The notes beneath the pieces are model-generated. The model made no database searches and was not told the DNA's origin. It saw only the letters and a program-made list of their open reading frames with translations. From Micromonospora sp. KC606 (GTDB lineage Bacteria > Actinomycetota > Actinomycetes > Mycobacteriales > Micromonosporaceae), in NCBI RefSeq assembly GCF_004348675.1, contig NZ_SMKN01000003.1:36535-100534 (forward strand): DNA of 64,000 nucleotides, written 5' to 3'. The translations under genes and the position numbers were made by a program. Shown in pieces: positions 10,333-20,648 of the stretch; position 1 is the stretch's first letter, and the number at the start of each line of letters is the position of its first letter.

Positions 10333-11979
10333 ATGACAACTACCGAGAATCCACCTGTGTCGCCACGGCGCGAACGCATGACCCAGCTGCCGGTCGACAA
10401 GATCGTCATGGCCAGCTCCGCCACCCTGGCCGTCGGCTTCGTCCTCTGGGGCATCCTCGACAACGACAGCCTGGCCACTGTCTCCGGGGACGCCCTGGCC
10501 TGGGTGATCAAGAGCTTCGGGTGGCTCTTCGTCCTCGCCAGCACAGCCTTCGTCCTGCTCGCAGTCACACTCGCCTGCAGCCGCTTCGGCCGGATCCGGC
10601 TCGGAGCCGACGACGAGAGGCCGGAGTTCAGGACGATCAGCTGGGTCACCATGATGTTCAGCGCTGGCATGGGAATCGGCCTGATGTTCTACGGAGTCGC
10701 CGAGCCGCTCTCCCACCTGAGCGCGCCTCCCATGGGCCTGGCCGAGCCGAACACCGAGGAGAGCGCCCAGCTCGCGATGCAATACTCGTTCTTCCACTGG
10801 GCGTTCCACCCATGGGCGATGTACGCCGTGGTCGGACTGGCGCTCGCCTACTTCTCGTTCCGCCACGGTCGGGCGAACCTGATCAGCTCGACGTTCTTCC
10901 CACTGCTGGGGAAGCGCACCGAAGGTGGGGCCGGACGAGCCATCGACACGTTCGCGATCTTTGCGACCCTGTTCGGCTCCGCCACGTCCCTCGGCCTCGG
11001 GGCGCTCCAGATCAACTCCGGCCTGAACCAGCTCTACCAGCTCCCGAAGTCGACGCCGGTCGCGATCGGCATCATCGCGGTGCTCACCTTCGCCTTCGTC
11101 GTTTCGGCGGTGAGCGGAGTTCACCGCGGCATCCAGTACCTCTCGAACACGAACATGGTTCTCGCGGTTGCCCTGCTCTTCTTCCTGTTCGTCGTGGGCC
11201 CGACGGTGTTCATCCTCAGCACCTTCACCGAGTCGGTGGGCGACTACCTGTACCAGCTCGCGCCGATGAGCTTCCGCTCTGGCGCCTTCGGCGGCCAGGA
11301 GTGGCTCGGCGGATGGACCATCTTCTACTGGGCCTGGTGGATGTCGTGGACGCCCTTCGTCGGCGCGTTCATCGCACGCATCTCCCGCGGTCGAACCATC
11401 CGTCAGTTCGTCTTCGGCGTCGTGCTGGCGCCCAGCCTCGTGACCTTCGTCTGGTTCTCGATCCTGGGTGGCATCTCGATCAACCTGCAGCTCGGCGGCA
11501 CCGACCTCTCCAGCGCACTCGCGGTCGGCCAAGAGACCGCGCTGTTCGAGCTGCTGCGCCAGTACCCGTGGTTCACGCTGACGGCCCTGATCGTGGTGAT
11601 TCTCGTGGCGCTCTTCTTCATCTCGGGTGCGGACGCCGCCGCGCTGGTCATGGGCATGCTGTCGTGTCGCGGCCGCAGCGAGCCGCGCGCCCTCGTCACC
11701 GTCTTCTGGGGGGTGATGACGGGTGCCGTCGCGGCGATCCTGCTGTACGCCGGAGGCCTCGCCGCTTTGCAGACGCTGTGCATCCTGGCCGCGTTCCCCT
11801 TCATGTTCATCATGATCGGGGCCGGGGTCTCACTGGTGAAGGAGCTTCGCAAGGAGCCTGACCCTGGGCCCCCTCCGGGACGCCAGAAGCTCGAGATCTC
11901 CCTCGGCGCCTTCGACGAGACGAGCCCCGTCCCGGCGACGAATGGGAACTCCCCGGCGGCCCAGCAGCCACTCGTCTGA
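10333..11979 (+). CDS. BCCT-family betaine/carnitine/choline transporter
   Basis: This 548-residue inner-membrane carrier has about 12 transmembrane helices. BCCT signatures are MMFSAGMGIGLMFYGVAEP (about 107-125, the glycine-rich substrate/Na+ helix) and the tryptophan-rich WTIFYWAWWMSWTPFVG (about 327-343). The C-terminal tail is polar and proline-rich. BCCT members import quaternary ammonium compounds with Na+ or H+. Next to betaine-degrading enzymes the likely cargo is glycine betaine or a precursor, used here as carbon and nitrogen source rather than as an osmolyte (inference). It is transcribed alone between a dyad operator and a strong hairpin. Confidence 0.93.
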   Translation: MTTTENPPVSPRRERMTQLPVDKIVMASSATLAVGFVLWGILDNDSLATVSGDALAWVIKSFGWLFVLASTAFVLLAVTLACSRFGRIRLGADDERPEFRTISWVTMMFSAGMGIGLMFYGVAEPLSHLSAPPMGLAEPNTEESAQLAMQYSFFHWAFHPWAMYAVVGLALAYFSFRHGRANLISSTFFPLLGKRTEGGAGRAIDTFAIFATLFGSATSLGLGALQINSGLNQLYQLPKSTPVAIGIIAVLTFAFVVSAVSGVHRGIQYLSNTNMVLAVALLFFLFVVGPTVFILSTFTESVGDYLYQLAPMSFRSGAFGGQEWLGGWTIFYWAWWMSWTPFVGAFIARISRGRTIRQFVFGVVLAPSLVTFVWFSILGGISINLQLGGTDLSSALAVGQETALFELLRQYPWFTLTALIVVILVALFFISGADAAALVMGMLSCRGRSEPRALVTVFWGVMTGAVAAILLYAGGLAALQTLCILAAFPFMFIMIGAGVSLVKELRKEPDPGPPPGRQKLEISLGAFDETSPVPATNGNSPAAQQPLV

Positions 11980-11995
11980 ATCGGCACCTTCCCGC

Positions 11996-12038
11996 CCGGC
12001 CGGGAGCCGGACCTTCACGGGTCCAGGCTCCCGGCCGG
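11996..12038. terminator. Long hairpin terminator after the BCCT gene
   Basis: CCGGCCGGGAGCC (11996-12008) pairs perfectly with 12026-12038, and the inner bases GGACC/GGTCC extend the stem to about 18 bp with one bulge. It sits 17 bases after the BCCT stop. There is no T-tract. Confidence 0.75.
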
Positions 12039-12146
12039 CTGGCGTTCCGGACGCGAGGACCTGCACCACCGGACGAAGTGAGCGTCCAGCATCGAAGAAG
12101 CGACAGACTCAGCTCTTGACCTGCGCCTGCGCTTCAAGGCAGTCTG

Positions 12147-12180
12147 TTGCGTATAACTCACTGAGTTGTGTAATACGCAA
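12147..12180. promoter_or_regulatory. Double operator before purU
   Basis: TTGCGTAT (12147-12154) and its exact inverted copy ATACGCAA (12173-12180) lie 18 bases apart. The inner element, GTTG-N9-CAA at 12165-12180, reads TTGCGTATTACACAAC on the minus strand, a perfect consensus match. The AGGAG ribosome binding site of purU starts at 12181, so a bound repressor would block transcription or initiation of the purU-formaldehyde dehydrogenase operon. Confidence 0.65.
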
Positions 12181-12190
12181 AGGAGTTGCC

Positions 12191-13057
12191 ATGGCATCCC
12201 GCCCCTCCGCCGGTCATGAGTACGTGCTCACGCTGACGTGCCCGGAGGGAGCGGGCATCGTCTTTGCGGTGAGTCGCTTCGTGATGGAGCACGGCGGAAA
12301 CATCAACGCCAGCCATCAGTTCGACGACCGGCTCACCGATACGTTCTTCATGCGGGTGCAGTTCCGCTTGGAGGGCGCGTCCGCCGACGCGCTGCGGCGG
12401 GACTTCGCCTCGGTGGCGAGCCAGTTCGCCATGGCCTGGCAGCTCCACGACGTCCACACGCCGACACGTACGCTCCTGATGGTTTCCCGCTTCGGGCACT
12501 GCCTGAACGACCTGGTGTTCCGCACACGAACCGGTGCGCTCAACATCGAGATCCCGGCAATCGTGTCCAACCACCGCGACTACGAGGCGGTCGCGGAGGC
12601 GAATGACATTCCGTTCTTCCACGTGCCGGTCACCCCCGAGACGAAGCCCGCGGCTGAGGCGCGCCTGCTCGAGCTGGTGGACGAGCTCGACGTCGACCTC
12701 GTCGTCCTCGCCCGCTACATGCAGGTCCTCTCCAACGGACTGTGTGGCAAGCTCGAGGGACGCGCGATCAACATCCACCACTCCTTCCTGCCGAGCTTCA
12801 AGGGTGCCAAGCCCTACCACCAGGCCCACGCTCGCGGCGTCAAGCTGGTCGGAGCCACGGCCCACTACGTCACGCCGGACCTGGACGAGGGACCGATCAT
12901 CGAGCAGGACGTGGTCCGTGTCGACCACTCGCTGGACCCGGCTGAGATGGCCGCCGCAGGCCGTGACGTCGAGGCGCAGGTGCTCGCGCGCGCAATCCGC
13001 TGGCACAGTGAGCACCGCGTGCTCCTCGACCGCAACCGCACCGTCGTTTTCCGCTGA
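12191..13057 (+). CDS. purU: Formyltetrahydrofolate deformylase
   Basis: PurU, 288 residues, hydrolyses 10-formyl-THF to formate and THF. It has an N-terminal ACT-like domain (about 10-85) and a formyl-transferase-fold catalytic domain with the family motif [27 protein letters not shown] (catalytic His region) and [13 protein letters not shown] with the catalytic Asp. ATG 12191 follows AGGAG at 12181-12185. In this island it regenerates free THF for the methyl-oxidising enzymes and releases formate for oxidation. purU commonly accompanies glyA-soxBDAG in actinobacteria. Confidence 0.94.
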   Translation: MASRPSAGHEYVLTLTCPEGAGIVFAVSRFVMEHGGNINASHQFDDRLTDTFFMRVQFRLEGASADALRRDFASVASQFAMAWQLHDVHTPTRTLLMVSRFGHCLNDLVFRTRTGALNIEIPAIVSNHRDYEAVAEANDIPFFHVPVTPETKPAAEARLLELVDELDVDLVVLARYMQVLSNGLCGKLEGRAINIHHSFLPSFKGAKPYHQAHARGVKLVGATAHYVTPDLDEGPIIEQDVVRVDHSLDPAEMAAAGRDVEAQVLARAIRWHSEHRVLLDRNRTVVFR

Positions 13058-13113
13058 ACGGCTCAATCCGGCCTGATCGGCCGACCAACATCCCGCCCGC
13101 AACAAGGAGAGTC

Positions 13114-14199
13114 ATGCCCGTCACCGTCCAGGGAGTCATCGCCCGCAGCAAGGGAGCTCCGGTCGAGGTGGTCGACATCGTCGTGCCGGATCCAGGTCCG
13201 GGTGAGGCCGTGGTTCAGGTTCAGGCCTGCGGCGTCTGCCACACGGATCTGCACTATCGGGAGGGCGGAATCAGCGACGAGTTCCCGTTCCTCCTCGGCC
13301 ACGAGGCCGCCGGCGTCGTCGAGGCCGTCGGCCCGGGCGTCACCGAGGTCGCTCCGGGCGACTTCGTCGTCCTCAACTGGCGAGCCGTGTGCGGACAGTG
13401 CCGGGCGTGCGCGAAGGGCAAGCCCGTCTACTGCTTCAACACGCACAACGCCCAGCAGCGCATGACCCTCACCGACGGAACTCCCCTGTCCCCCGCCCTG
13501 GGAATCGGTGCGTTCGTCGAGAAGACGCTCGTCGCGGCCGGTCAGTGCACCAAGGTTGATCCCGAGATCGGGGCAAGCGCTGCCGGGCTCCTCGGATGCG
13601 GCGTCATGGCGGGCTTTGGTGCCGCCGTGAACACCGGTGGCGTCGGACGCGGCGATTCGATCGCCGTCATCGGTTGCGGTGGCGTGGGCAACGCCGCCAT
13701 CGCTGGAGCAAGGCTCGCGGGCGCCACCACGATCATCGCCGTGGACGTCGACGACAAGAAGCTGGACTGGGCCAGGGGCTTCGGCGCGACGCACACCGTG
13801 AACTCTCGCGTCGAGGACGCCGTCCAGGCGATCCGTGGCCTGACGGGCGGGTTCGGTGCCGACGTCGTCGTGGACGCCGTCGGTCGCCCTGAGACGTACC
13901 AGCAGGCGTTCTACGCGCGCGACCTGGCCGGAACCGTGGTCCTCGTCGGCGTCCCCACTCCCGACCTGCAGATCACGCTGCCGCTTCTGGAGGTCTTCGG
14001 TCGCGGCGGCGCCCTGAAGTCGTCGTGGTACGGCGACTGCCTGCCCTCCCGGGACTTTCCGATGCTGGTCGACCTTGCCCAGCAGGGCCGCTTCCCCCTG
14101 TCCGACTTCATCACCGAGACCATCCCCTTGGACGGCGTCGAGAACGCCTTCGCGAAGATGCACCACGGCGAGGTGCTCCGCTCGGTGGTCGAACTGTGA
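13114..14199 (+). CDS. S-(hydroxymethyl)mycothiol dehydrogenase (mycothiol-dependent formaldehyde dehydrogenase)
   Basis: A 361-residue zinc alcohol dehydrogenase. The catalytic zinc site is [13 protein letters not shown] with GHEAAG. The structural zinc loop [15 protein letters not shown] has the four cysteines. The Rossmann motif is [12 protein letters not shown]. The overall sequence, including [20 protein letters not shown], matches the actinobacterial MscR/AdhE2 branch that oxidises the formaldehyde-mycothiol adduct with NAD+. Formaldehyde is expected from Rieske demethylation of betaine, so this gene detoxifies a pathway by-product. It follows purU by 56 bases and overlaps the next gene (GTGA). 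Confidence 0.9.
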   Translation: MPVTVQGVIARSKGAPVEVVDIVVPDPGPGEAVVQVQACGVCHTDLHYREGGISDEFPFLLGHEAAGVVEAVGPGVTEVAPGDFVVLNWRAVCGQCRACAKGKPVYCFNTHNAQQRMTLTDGTPLSPALGIGAFVEKTLVAAGQCTKVDPEIGASAAGLLGCGVMAGFGAAVNTGGVGRGDSIAVIGCGGVGNAAIAGARLAGATTIIAVDVDDKKLDWARGFGATHTVNSRVEDAVQAIRGLTGGFGADVVVDAVGRPETYQQAFYARDLAGTVVLVGVPTPDLQITLPLLEVFGRGGALKSSWYGDCLPSRDFPMLVDLAQQGRFPLSDFITETIPLDGVENAFAKMHHGEVLRSVVEL

Positions 14200-14825
14200 G
14201 CGCGGCGCAGGTCACCCGCGTCGTCACCGCCGGCACGTTCAGCCTCGACGGCGGCACGTGGGACGTCGAGAACAACGTCTGGGTGCTCGGCGACGAGAGC
14301 GAGTGCGTCATCATCGACGCGGCTCACCAGGCAGAGCCGATCCTCAAGGCAGTCGCCGGCCGCCGGGTACGAGCGATTCTGCTCACCCACGCCCACAACG
14401 ACCACATCAACGCGGTCCAGGAGCTGACCACGGCAACGGGCGCGCCCTCGTTCCTGCACCCCGAGGACAGGGTCTTGTGGGACATGGTCCACCCGTTCGC
14501 GCCAGACCGCGACCTCGCGGATGGCGATGTCTTTCAGGTGGGTGGTGCCTCTCTCGTGGTACTGCACACGCCCGGCCACGCGCCAGGCGCCTGCTCCTTC
14601 TACAGCCCGGAGCTCCGGGCCGTGTTCACCGGCGACACTCTCTTCAGCGGCGGCCCGGGCGCGACGGGACGTTCGTTCAGCGACTTCCCGACGATCATCG
14701 GCTCGATCCGCGACACGTTGCTCTCCCTGCCGGGGGACACAGTGGTTCACACAGGTCACGGTGGCGACACCACGGTGGGGACCGAGGCCGCTGGCCTGGA
14801 GGACTGGATCGCGCGAGGGTACTGA
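14196..14825 (+). CDS. MBL-fold hydrolase, mscR-linked
   Basis: This 209-residue metallo-beta-lactamase-fold protein has the HxHxDH motif in [10 protein letters not shown] and later [24 protein letters not shown] and [10 protein letters not shown], giving the usual two-metal ligand set. It is translationally coupled to the formaldehyde dehydrogenase (GTG 14196 overlaps its stop). This neighbour is conserved beside mscR/adhE2 in many actinobacteria. A role in hydrolysing the S-formylmycothiol product to formate and mycothiol fits the position but is inference. Confidence 0.85.
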   Translation: MSAAQVTRVVTAGTFSLDGGTWDVENNVWVLGDESECVIIDAAHQAEPILKAVAGRRVRAILLTHAHNDHINAVQELTTATGAPSFLHPEDRVLWDMVHPFAPDRDLADGDVFQVGGASLVVLHTPGHAPGACSFYSPELRAVFTGDTLFSGGPGATGRSFSDFPTIIGSIRDTLLSLPGDTVVHTGHGGDTTVGTEAAGLEDWIARGY

Positions 14826-15109
14826 TGCGGTCGCAGCCTGTCTGCCTCGACCACGCGGCAAGCACGCCGATGTATCCCGAGGCAGTCGCGGCCATGAACC
14901 CGCCAGCTCGCCCAGGTCGGCAGCCCGTCCTCGCTGCATCCCTCGGGCCGGAGCGCGCGGCGGCTGGTCGAGGAACTGGCGAAGCGATCGTCGCCTCGCT
15001 CAACGCCAGGCCAAGCGAGATCGGGTTCACTTCCGGTGCTACCGAGTCGGACAACCTGGCGGTCAAGGGCATCTACTGGTCACGGCGTCGGGAAGATCTC
15101 CGTCGCTAG
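14825..15109 (+). pseudogene. Cysteine desulfurase N-terminal relic
   Basis: An ATG at 14825 overlaps the preceding stop and opens VCLDHAASTPMYPEAVAAMN, the N-terminus of a NifS/IscS-type desulfurase. From about 14900 to 14985 the homologous sequence (QLAQVGSPSSLHPSGRSARR, then LVEELAK) lies in another frame. The original frame then resumes with ARPSEIGFTSGATESDNLAVK. Two offsetting indels and a stop after about 94 codons leave less than a quarter of the usual 390 residues, without the PLP lysine or active cysteine. Confidence 0.75.
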
Positions 15110-15118
15110 CGAACTGCG

Positions 15119-15424
15119 GTGTTGATGGGCGCTGCGCAGAACGAGTGGGACCTGATCGAGACGTCGATCCAGACCCTGCCCGGCCTCGATGTGCTACACG
15201 AAGCGGCCCTGAGCGCGGCACGCGGCGTGCTGGGGGACGAGGCCTTCAACCAGGCGTTGGTGCACCGGGGACCGGGCAACAGGGAGACCGCCGAGGCGTT
15301 GGTCATCTCCCCGCGTACCGTCGAGACCCACGTGCAGAACGTCCTCAGCAAGCTCGGGTTCACCAGCCGGAGGCAGCTGGCCGTCTGGATCGGTGAGCAG
15401 GCGTCCGGCACGGGTGACCTGTGA
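15119..15424 (+). pseudogene. LuxR-type regulator C-terminal relic with internal deletion
   Basis: The last 50 codons encode the back half of a LuxR HTH: NRETAEALVISPRTVETHV then QNVLSKLGFTSRRQLAVWI. Upstream, AALSAARGVLGDEAFNQAL resembles the end of a large LuxR/ATPase regulator. The linker and the first HTH helix (the usual LTxRExxVxxLVAxG) are missing between them, as if deleted in frame. The start at 15119 is nominal. It converges on sdaA and is not expected to bind DNA. Confidence 0.6.
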
Positions 15425-15433
15425 GACCCGGAC

Positions 15434-16804
15434 TCAGCACTCGATGACGTTGACCGCCAGACCGCCTCGGGCGGTCTCCTTGTACTTGTCCTTCATGTCG
15501 CGGCCGGTGTCTCGCATGGTCTTGATCGCCTTGTCGAGGCTGACCTTGTGGCTGCCGTTCCCGTAGATCCCCAGGCGCGCCGCGTTGATGGCCTTCATCG
15601 AAGCGATCGCATTCCGCTCGATGCACGGGATCTGCACCAGGCCGCCCACCGGATCACAAGTGAGGCCCAGGTTGTGCTCGATCCCGACCTCGGCTGCGTT
15701 CTCGACCTGGGACGGCGTACCGCCGAGGACCTCGGCCAGGCCACCCGCGGCCATCGAGCAGGCCGACCCCACCTCACCCTGGCAACCGACTTCCGCTCCG
15801 GAGATCGACGCGTTCATCTTGAAGAGGATCCCGATCGCAGCAGCGGTCAGCAGGAAGCGGACGACACCGTCGTCGGCGGCCCCTGGAACGAACCGGACGT
15901 AGTAGTGCAGCACCGCAGGGATGATGCCGGCGGCCCCGTTGGTCGGTGCAGTCACGATCCGGCCACCAGAGGCGTTCTCCTCATTCACGGCCAGCGCGTA
16001 GAGGTTCACCCAGTCGACGACATGGAGCGGGTCGTCGAACCCCTTGGCAGAGAGGTCCCGGTAGAGGCTGGGCGCGCGGCGAGGCACCCGCAGTCCACCC
16101 GGAAGAACACCCTCCCGATGGAACCCACGCTCGACGCAGTCGGCCATGACCGACCAGAGGTGGAGCATCCCCTCGCGGATCTCCGGCTCAGAGCGCCAGG
16201 ACAGCTCGTTGGCCAGCATGACGTCGCTGATCGAGAGCTGCTCACGAGCGCAGATCTCCAGCAGCTCCGCGCCCGTGCTGAATGGGAACTTGACGGGGGT
16301 GTTGTCGACGACGACCCGGTCTGCCCCGGTGGCCTCTTCATCCACGACGAATCCGCCGCCGACCGAGTAGTAGGTCCGAAAGCTGATTTCGACCTCGTCG
16401 TCGTCGTACGCGGCGAACGTCATGCCGTTGGGATGGGCAGCGAGGCTCCTGCGCCGGTGCATGACCAGGTCGGAGTCGACATCGAACCGGACCGGTGCCT
16501 CGCCGTTGAGGACGAGGATGCCGGTTTCCCGGATCACGTCGATCCGGCCATCGACCCGGTCGGGGTCGGTCGTCGCCGGGTCTTCGCCCTCGAGGCCGAG
16601 CACGACCGCCTTGGGCGAGCCGTGCCCATGGCCGGTGGCACCCAGCGACCCGAACAACTCGGCACGCACCCGACGCACGTCCGCGAGCCGCCCGGTCTTC
16701 GCCAGCCCGTCGATGAACCGCTTCGCGGCGCGCATCGGACCGACCGTGTGCGACGACGACGGGCCGATGCCGACGGAGTAGAGGTCGAACGCAGACAGTG
16801 CCAT
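15434..16804 (-). CDS. sdaA: L-serine ammonia-lyase (iron-sulfur)
   Basis: A 456-residue single-chain L-serine dehydratase converting serine to pyruvate and ammonia. The N-terminal domain starts with [20 protein letters not shown]. The C-terminal catalytic domain has [20 protein letters not shown] and [16 protein letters not shown], whose cysteines ligate the [4Fe-4S] cluster. ATG 16804 overlaps the soxG stop as TGATG; longer upstream reading is soxG sequence. It is the last gene of the 26.9 to 15.4 kb operon and completes the route glycine to serine to pyruvate. Confidence 0.94.
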   Translation of the reverse strand: MALSAFDLYSVGIGPSSSHTVGPMRAAKRFIDGLAKTGRLADVRRVRAELFGSLGATGHGHGSPKAVVLGLEGEDPATTDPDRVDGRIDVIRETGILVLNGEAPVRFDVDSDLVMHRRRSLAAHPNGMTFAAYDDDEVEISFRTYYSVGGGFVVDEEATGADRVVVDNTPVKFPFSTGAELLEICAREQLSISDVMLANELSWRSEPEIREGMLHLWSVMADCVERGFHREGVLPGGLRVPRRAPSLYRDLSAKGFDDPLHVVDWVNLYALAVNEENASGGRIVTAPTNGAAGIIPAVLHYYVRFVPGAADDGVVRFLLTAAAIGILFKMNASISGAEVGCQGEVGSACSMAAGGLAEVLGGTPSQVENAAEVGIEHNLGLTCDPVGGLVQIPCIERNAIASMKAINAARLGIYGNGSHKVSLDKAIKTMRDTGRDMKDKYKETARGGLAVNVIEC

Positions 16805-17436
16805 CAAGCGCCCCTGAGAGCCGGACGGTCCGGCGTGAACTCCTGCATCGCGTCGAGCAGCCAACGCGCGACGTACGGCGCGAAGGACCCCCGGGGCAGC
16901 AGCCGGAACAGGTTCGGGTCGACCTTCCACAGCAGCAGCGGGATCCGGGCGAGAGTAGTGGCGATCGCCGTTCCGTCGTCGAAGGCGCGTGGGTGGAGAT
17001 CGGCCGGGCAGCCCTTCTCCAGGACCCCACGGGCGCTCGGCCCCGAGATTTCGAGGACAGTGCGGTTCGCGGAGACATCAACGACAGCCGCGTGGGCGGC
17101 GGCTCCGGTGTCCCGTAGCTCCGCCAGGGCGTCGGAGACCCCCTTGACGAGGACGTCCGCGCCCATCTGGGAGACGACGAGCCACTCGTCCGGGCCCAGC
17201 CAGAGCACGTCGTGCGCGTCCTGGCTCGTGACCTCACCGCAGGCTCGGGGGAGCCTGGTCCCGAGGACCTGTTCGATCCGGCGGGCGGCTTCCGAGCGCG
17301 GATCCACCCGCAGGCTCACCATGGTGAGCCAGGGCCGCTCCAGGAGCCGCACGGATTGCTCACCGGCCGCGCCGTTGCGAATGTCCGCGCTGAGCCCGTC
17401 GAGCGGGCTGCGCCGCAGCCCTGTCAGATCAGCCAT
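16804..17436 (-). CDS. soxG: Sarcosine oxidase gamma subunit
   Basis: A 210-residue small subunit of heterotetrameric sarcosine oxidase, related to GcvT-like folds. It is identified by [17 protein letters not shown], the [13 protein letters not shown] motif typical of SoxG, and [23 protein letters not shown] 17436 (or GTG 17439) overlaps the soxA stop. Gene order B-D-A-G matches the classical operon. It has no catalytic centre of its own and supports assembly. Confidence 0.92.
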   Translation of the reverse strand: MADLTGLRRSPLDGLSADIRNGAAGEQSVRLLERPWLTMVSLRVDPRSEAARRIEQVLGTRLPRACGEVTSQDAHDVLWLGPDEWLVVSQMGADVLVKGVSDALAELRDTGAAAHAAVVDVSANRTVLEISGPSARGVLEKGCPADLHPRAFDDGTAIATTLARIPLLLWKVDPNLFRLLPRGSFAPYVARWLLDAMQEFTPDRPALRGA

Positions 17437-20320
17437 CACGCTTCGTCCCTTCGGGGTCGTAGAGCACGGGAGAGGTCACTTCGACCTCGACGAGTCGGTC
17501 GCCGACGGGCGCCACGAGCACCTCCCCGATCCGGTCCCTTCCGCTCGCGACGAGCGCCAGCGCGATGGGCCGCTCCAAGGCAACGCTTCGGTAGCTGGAG
17601 GTGACGTGACCGAGCATGGGGACAGGGTCGGGGCCTCCGTCGACAGCGACACCAGCCGCGACCAGTTGGCTGCCCTCCGGAAGGACCGTCGTCCGGTCCA
17701 CCGGCAGGAGGCCGACGAGGTGCTTGCGGTCGGCACGCTGGGTGTCGAGACGGGTGTAGGACCGGCGTCCGACGAAGTCCTTCTGCTTGGAAACGATCCA
17801 GTCCATCCCGGCATCCTGCGGAGTCACCGTCCCGTCGGTGTCCTGTCCGACGATCGGGTAGCCCTTCTCGGCGCGCAGGACGTGCATGGTCTCGGTGCCG
17901 TAGGGCGTGATCCCCAGATCGTTCCCCGCGTCGTACACCTCCTCCCAGACCGCGCGGCCGTACCAGGCGGCCACGTTGATCTCGAAGGCCAGCTCACCGG
18001 AGAAGGAGATGCGGCAGACGCGCGCCGGCACCCCGGAAGCGAGGGTGGTCTCACGGAACGTCATGAACGGGAAGGCCTCGTTGGAGACGTCGAGTTCAGG
18101 GGCGACCCTGGCAACGACCTCCCGCGAGCGCGGTCCGACGACGGCGATGGTCGACCACTGCTCGGTGGCCGACGTGCAGTAGACATCCAGCTCCGGCCAC
18201 TCGGTCTGGAGCCATTCCTCGAGCCAGTCGAGGACGTTGGCGGCCCCACCCGTGGTGGTCGTCATGAAATAGCGGTCGTCGGCCAGGCGGATCGTCACAC
18301 CGTCGTCGAACATCATGCCGTCGGGCTTGCACATGACGCCGTACCGGGCGGAGCCGACCGGGAGCTTCTTGAAGGCGTTGGTGTAGATCCGGTTCAGGAA
18401 CTCACCGGCGTCGGCACCCTGGACCTCGACCTTGCCGAGGGTCGACGCGTCCATCATCGCGACACCGGTGCGAGCAGCACGGCACTCGCGCTCGACGGCG
18501 GCCTCCATGTCCTCGCCGGGCTGCGGGTAGTACCACGGACGCAGCCACTGGCCGACGATTTCGAACTCGGCGCCGGCGTCGACGTGCCAGCCGTGGATCG
18601 CGGTGGTGCGCTCCGGGTCGAAGAGGGACCCGCGCTCGCGTCCCGCCAGCGCCGCGAAGGAGACCGGCGAGTACGGCGGCCGGTAGGTCGTGGTCCCGAT
18701 CTCCCCCATGCCAACCCCACCGAGGGCGGCAGCGATGACGCCGATGGAGTTCACCCCGGAGGTCTTGCCCTGGTCCTGGCCGGTCCCGATCGAGGTGTAG
18801 CGCTTGACGTGCTCGACGCTGCGCATGCCAGCCCCCGTCGCCCGCCACACGTCGGCGACGGTCTGGTCACGCTGCAGGTCGACGAAGTGCTCGTCCCACG
18901 TGCCCGCGTCGCCCTCGGGGCCGGCCACCAGCCACAGCTGGCGGACCTCACCACGCGCCGACAGGGGCGCGGAGCCGCCGACCGACAGCGGAGTAACCGG
19001 AAACCCGGCGCGGGAGGCTGCCTCGGCGCCGGCGAGCGATCCCTCGCGGAGGCACTCGTCCAGGGTCACGGTCCCGGCGGCGGAGCCGACGACCTGCTGT
19101 CCCTTCACGGTGCCCGAGGGCAGGAAGGCGGCCAGCTCGTCATCCCAACGCAGGGTGCCTTGCCGCTGGCTGTGCAGGTGGACCACCGGGCTCCAGCCGC
19201 CGGATACGGCCAGCACGTCTGCCTCGAGCGTCTCCACGAAGCTGACCGTGTCGTCCGCGTCGAGCCTGCCGACGTGGACCCGGGCCAGTCGGCCGGCGGC
19301 GGGGTCACCCTCGGCCCGCTGCACAGTGCTGGAGGTCACCACCCGCACACCACGCGCCGCCAGCTCAGTCCCCCGCGACGACAGGGTCTCCCGGGCGTCG
19401 AGGACCGCTGCGATCTCCACGCCGACGGCGAGGAGGTCCTCCACGGTGTCGTAAGCGCTGTCGTTGGTGGTGGCCACGACTGCCCGCTCCCCCGGCCTGA
19501 CGGCGTAGCGGTTGACATAGGTCCGCGCGGCACCGGCGAGGAGGATGCCCGGGCAGTCGTTGTTGGCGAAGATCAGTGGGCGCTCATGAGCCCCCGTGGC
19601 CAGCACGACCTGGCCTGCCCTGATGTGCCAGACCCGCTGCCGCGAGACGCCGGGAGCCGACGGCTTGCCGGCCGGGTCCGTCCGGTCCTGCACGGCCAGT
19701 ACGTAGTTGTCGTCGTACGAACCGAACGCGACGGTCCGGGTGAGGACGGTGACGTCGGGCGCAGCGGCCAGGGTCGCGGCGGCCTCGGCCACCCAGTCCA
19801 CGGCCGGCCGACCGTCGATCTTCTCCTGGCGGCTCGAGAGCAGCGAGCCCCCGAGCTCCGGCTGCTCGTCGAGCAGGATCACGCGCGCACCCGACCGGGA
19901 CGCGGACACCGCCGCAGCAAGGCCGGCGGGTCCGGCGCCGACGACGAGGACGTCGGTGTGCCGGAACAGCTTGTCGTAGATCGCCTCCTCCCCGCCGGGG
20001 TCCAGCACACCCAGACCGGAGAGGGTCCGTGCGACGAGCCCGTCGACGAGGGGACGCGTCGTGGCGGGGACCATCGGCTCGGGGAAGTCGCCGCCGATCT
20101 GCAGGAGGGCATTGGGCTCCTCCGGCCCCGCGGCGACGATCCCGCGCGCGCGGCCGCGGTAGATCGAGTCACCGACGCGCACACGGCCGTTGGCCAGGAG
20201 CGCCGAGGCGACGGTGTCGCCGGGGTGCCCTGTGTAATCGACCCCGTCGACGGTGAAGGTCAGGATCGTCTCACGATGGATCCGGCCTCCCGTGGGAAGC
20301 CGATGGGACTGGCTGCTCAT
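17429..20320 (-). CDS. soxA: Sarcosine oxidase alpha subunit
   Basis: A 963-residue subunit. The N-terminal region has a 2Fe-2S-ferredoxin-like fold without cluster cysteines ([21 protein letters not shown] at 25-45). A dinucleotide-binding domain with [12 protein letters not shown] (126-137) follows. The C-terminal about 380 residues are a GcvT-like THF-binding domain that captures the methylene group from sarcosine as 5,10-methylene-THF ([39 protein letters not shown]). It overlaps soxD by 4 bases. Full length compared with the family, with no disruption seen. Confidence 0.95.
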   Translation of the reverse strand: MSSQSHRLPTGGRIHRETILTFTVDGVDYTGHPGDTVASALLANGRVRVGDSIYRGRARGIVAAGPEEPNALLQIGGDFPEPMVPATTRPLVDGLVARTLSGLGVLDPGGEEAIYDKLFRHTDVLVVGAGPAGLAAAVSASRSGARVILLDEQPELGGSLLSSRQEKIDGRPAVDWVAEAAATLAAAPDVTVLTRTVAFGSYDDNYVLAVQDRTDPAGKPSAPGVSRQRVWHIRAGQVVLATGAHERPLIFANNDCPGILLAGAARTYVNRYAVRPGERAVVATTNDSAYDTVEDLLAVGVEIAAVLDARETLSSRGTELAARGVRVVTSSTVQRAEGDPAAGRLARVHVGRLDADDTVSFVETLEADVLAVSGGWSPVVHLHSQRQGTLRWDDELAAFLPSGTVKGQQVVGSAAGTVTLDECLREGSLAGAEAASRAGFPVTPLSVGGSAPLSARGEVRQLWLVAGPEGDAGTWDEHFVDLQRDQTVADVWRATGAGMRSVEHVKRYTSIGTGQDQGKTSGVNSIGVIAAALGGVGMGEIGTTTYRPPYSPVSFAALAGRERGSLFDPERTTAIHGWHVDAGAEFEIVGQWLRPWYYPQPGEDMEAAVERECRAARTGVAMMDASTLGKVEVQGADAGEFLNRIYTNAFKKLPVGSARYGVMCKPDGMMFDDGVTIRLADDRYFMTTTTGGAANVLDWLEEWLQTEWPELDVYCTSATEQWSTIAVVGPRSREVVARVAPELDVSNEAFPFMTFRETTLASGVPARVCRISFSGELAFEINVAAWYGRAVWEEVYDAGNDLGITPYGTETMHVLRAEKGYPIVGQDTDGTVTPQDAGMDWIVSKQKDFVGRRSYTRLDTQRADRKHLVGLLPVDRTTVLPEGSQLVAAGVAVDGGPDPVPMLGHVTSSYRSVALERPIALALVASGRDRIGEVLVAPVGDRLVEVEVTSPVLYDPEGTKRDG

Positions 20321-20622
20321 CGCGAGCCTCCTGCTTCGACGCCAGCGCCGACCTGGGGGCGCGGCTCTGAGTTGGTATAGACGGCGAGGACCTCGTAGGT
20401 CCGGGTGTCACGGATGACGTTGAACCACCGGCGGCAGCCGACGCTGTGGCACCACCGCTCGGCGAACGGGCCCTTGGGGTTGTCCCGGAAGAACAGGTAC
20501 TGGGCCCACTCCTCGTCGCTGAGCGCGCTGGGATCCTGCGGGTAGGGCACATGGGCCTGGCCGCCGTAGTGGTACTCGGTCTCGTCGCGCGGACCGCACC
20601 AGGGGCAGTTCAGCAGCAGCAT
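20317..20622 (-). CDS. soxD: Sarcosine oxidase delta subunit
   Basis: A 101-residue zinc-binding subunit. N-terminal [18 protein letters not shown] and a later [12 protein letters not shown] supply the cysteine/histidine zinc ligands characteristic of SoxD. It lies between soxB (26-base gap) and soxA (4-base overlap). The extra C-terminal tail [16 protein letters not shown] is not conserved in the family. Confidence 0.94.
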   Translation of the reverse strand: MLLLNCPWCGPRDETEYHYGGQAHVPYPQDPSALSDEEWAQYLFFRDNPKGPFAERWCHSVGCRRWFNVIRDTRTYEVLAVYTNSEPRPQVGAGVEAGGSR

Positions 20623-20648
20623 GTCGGTCGCCTCTTCTCGTGATCGGG

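Noticed and set aside
15548..20380. A 1610-codon open frame on the plus strand antisense to sdaA-soxG-soxA
   Set aside because: High-GC codon bias on the opposite strand leaves this frame open. It has no family motifs, while the minus strand encodes recognisable enzymes with all active-site motifs.
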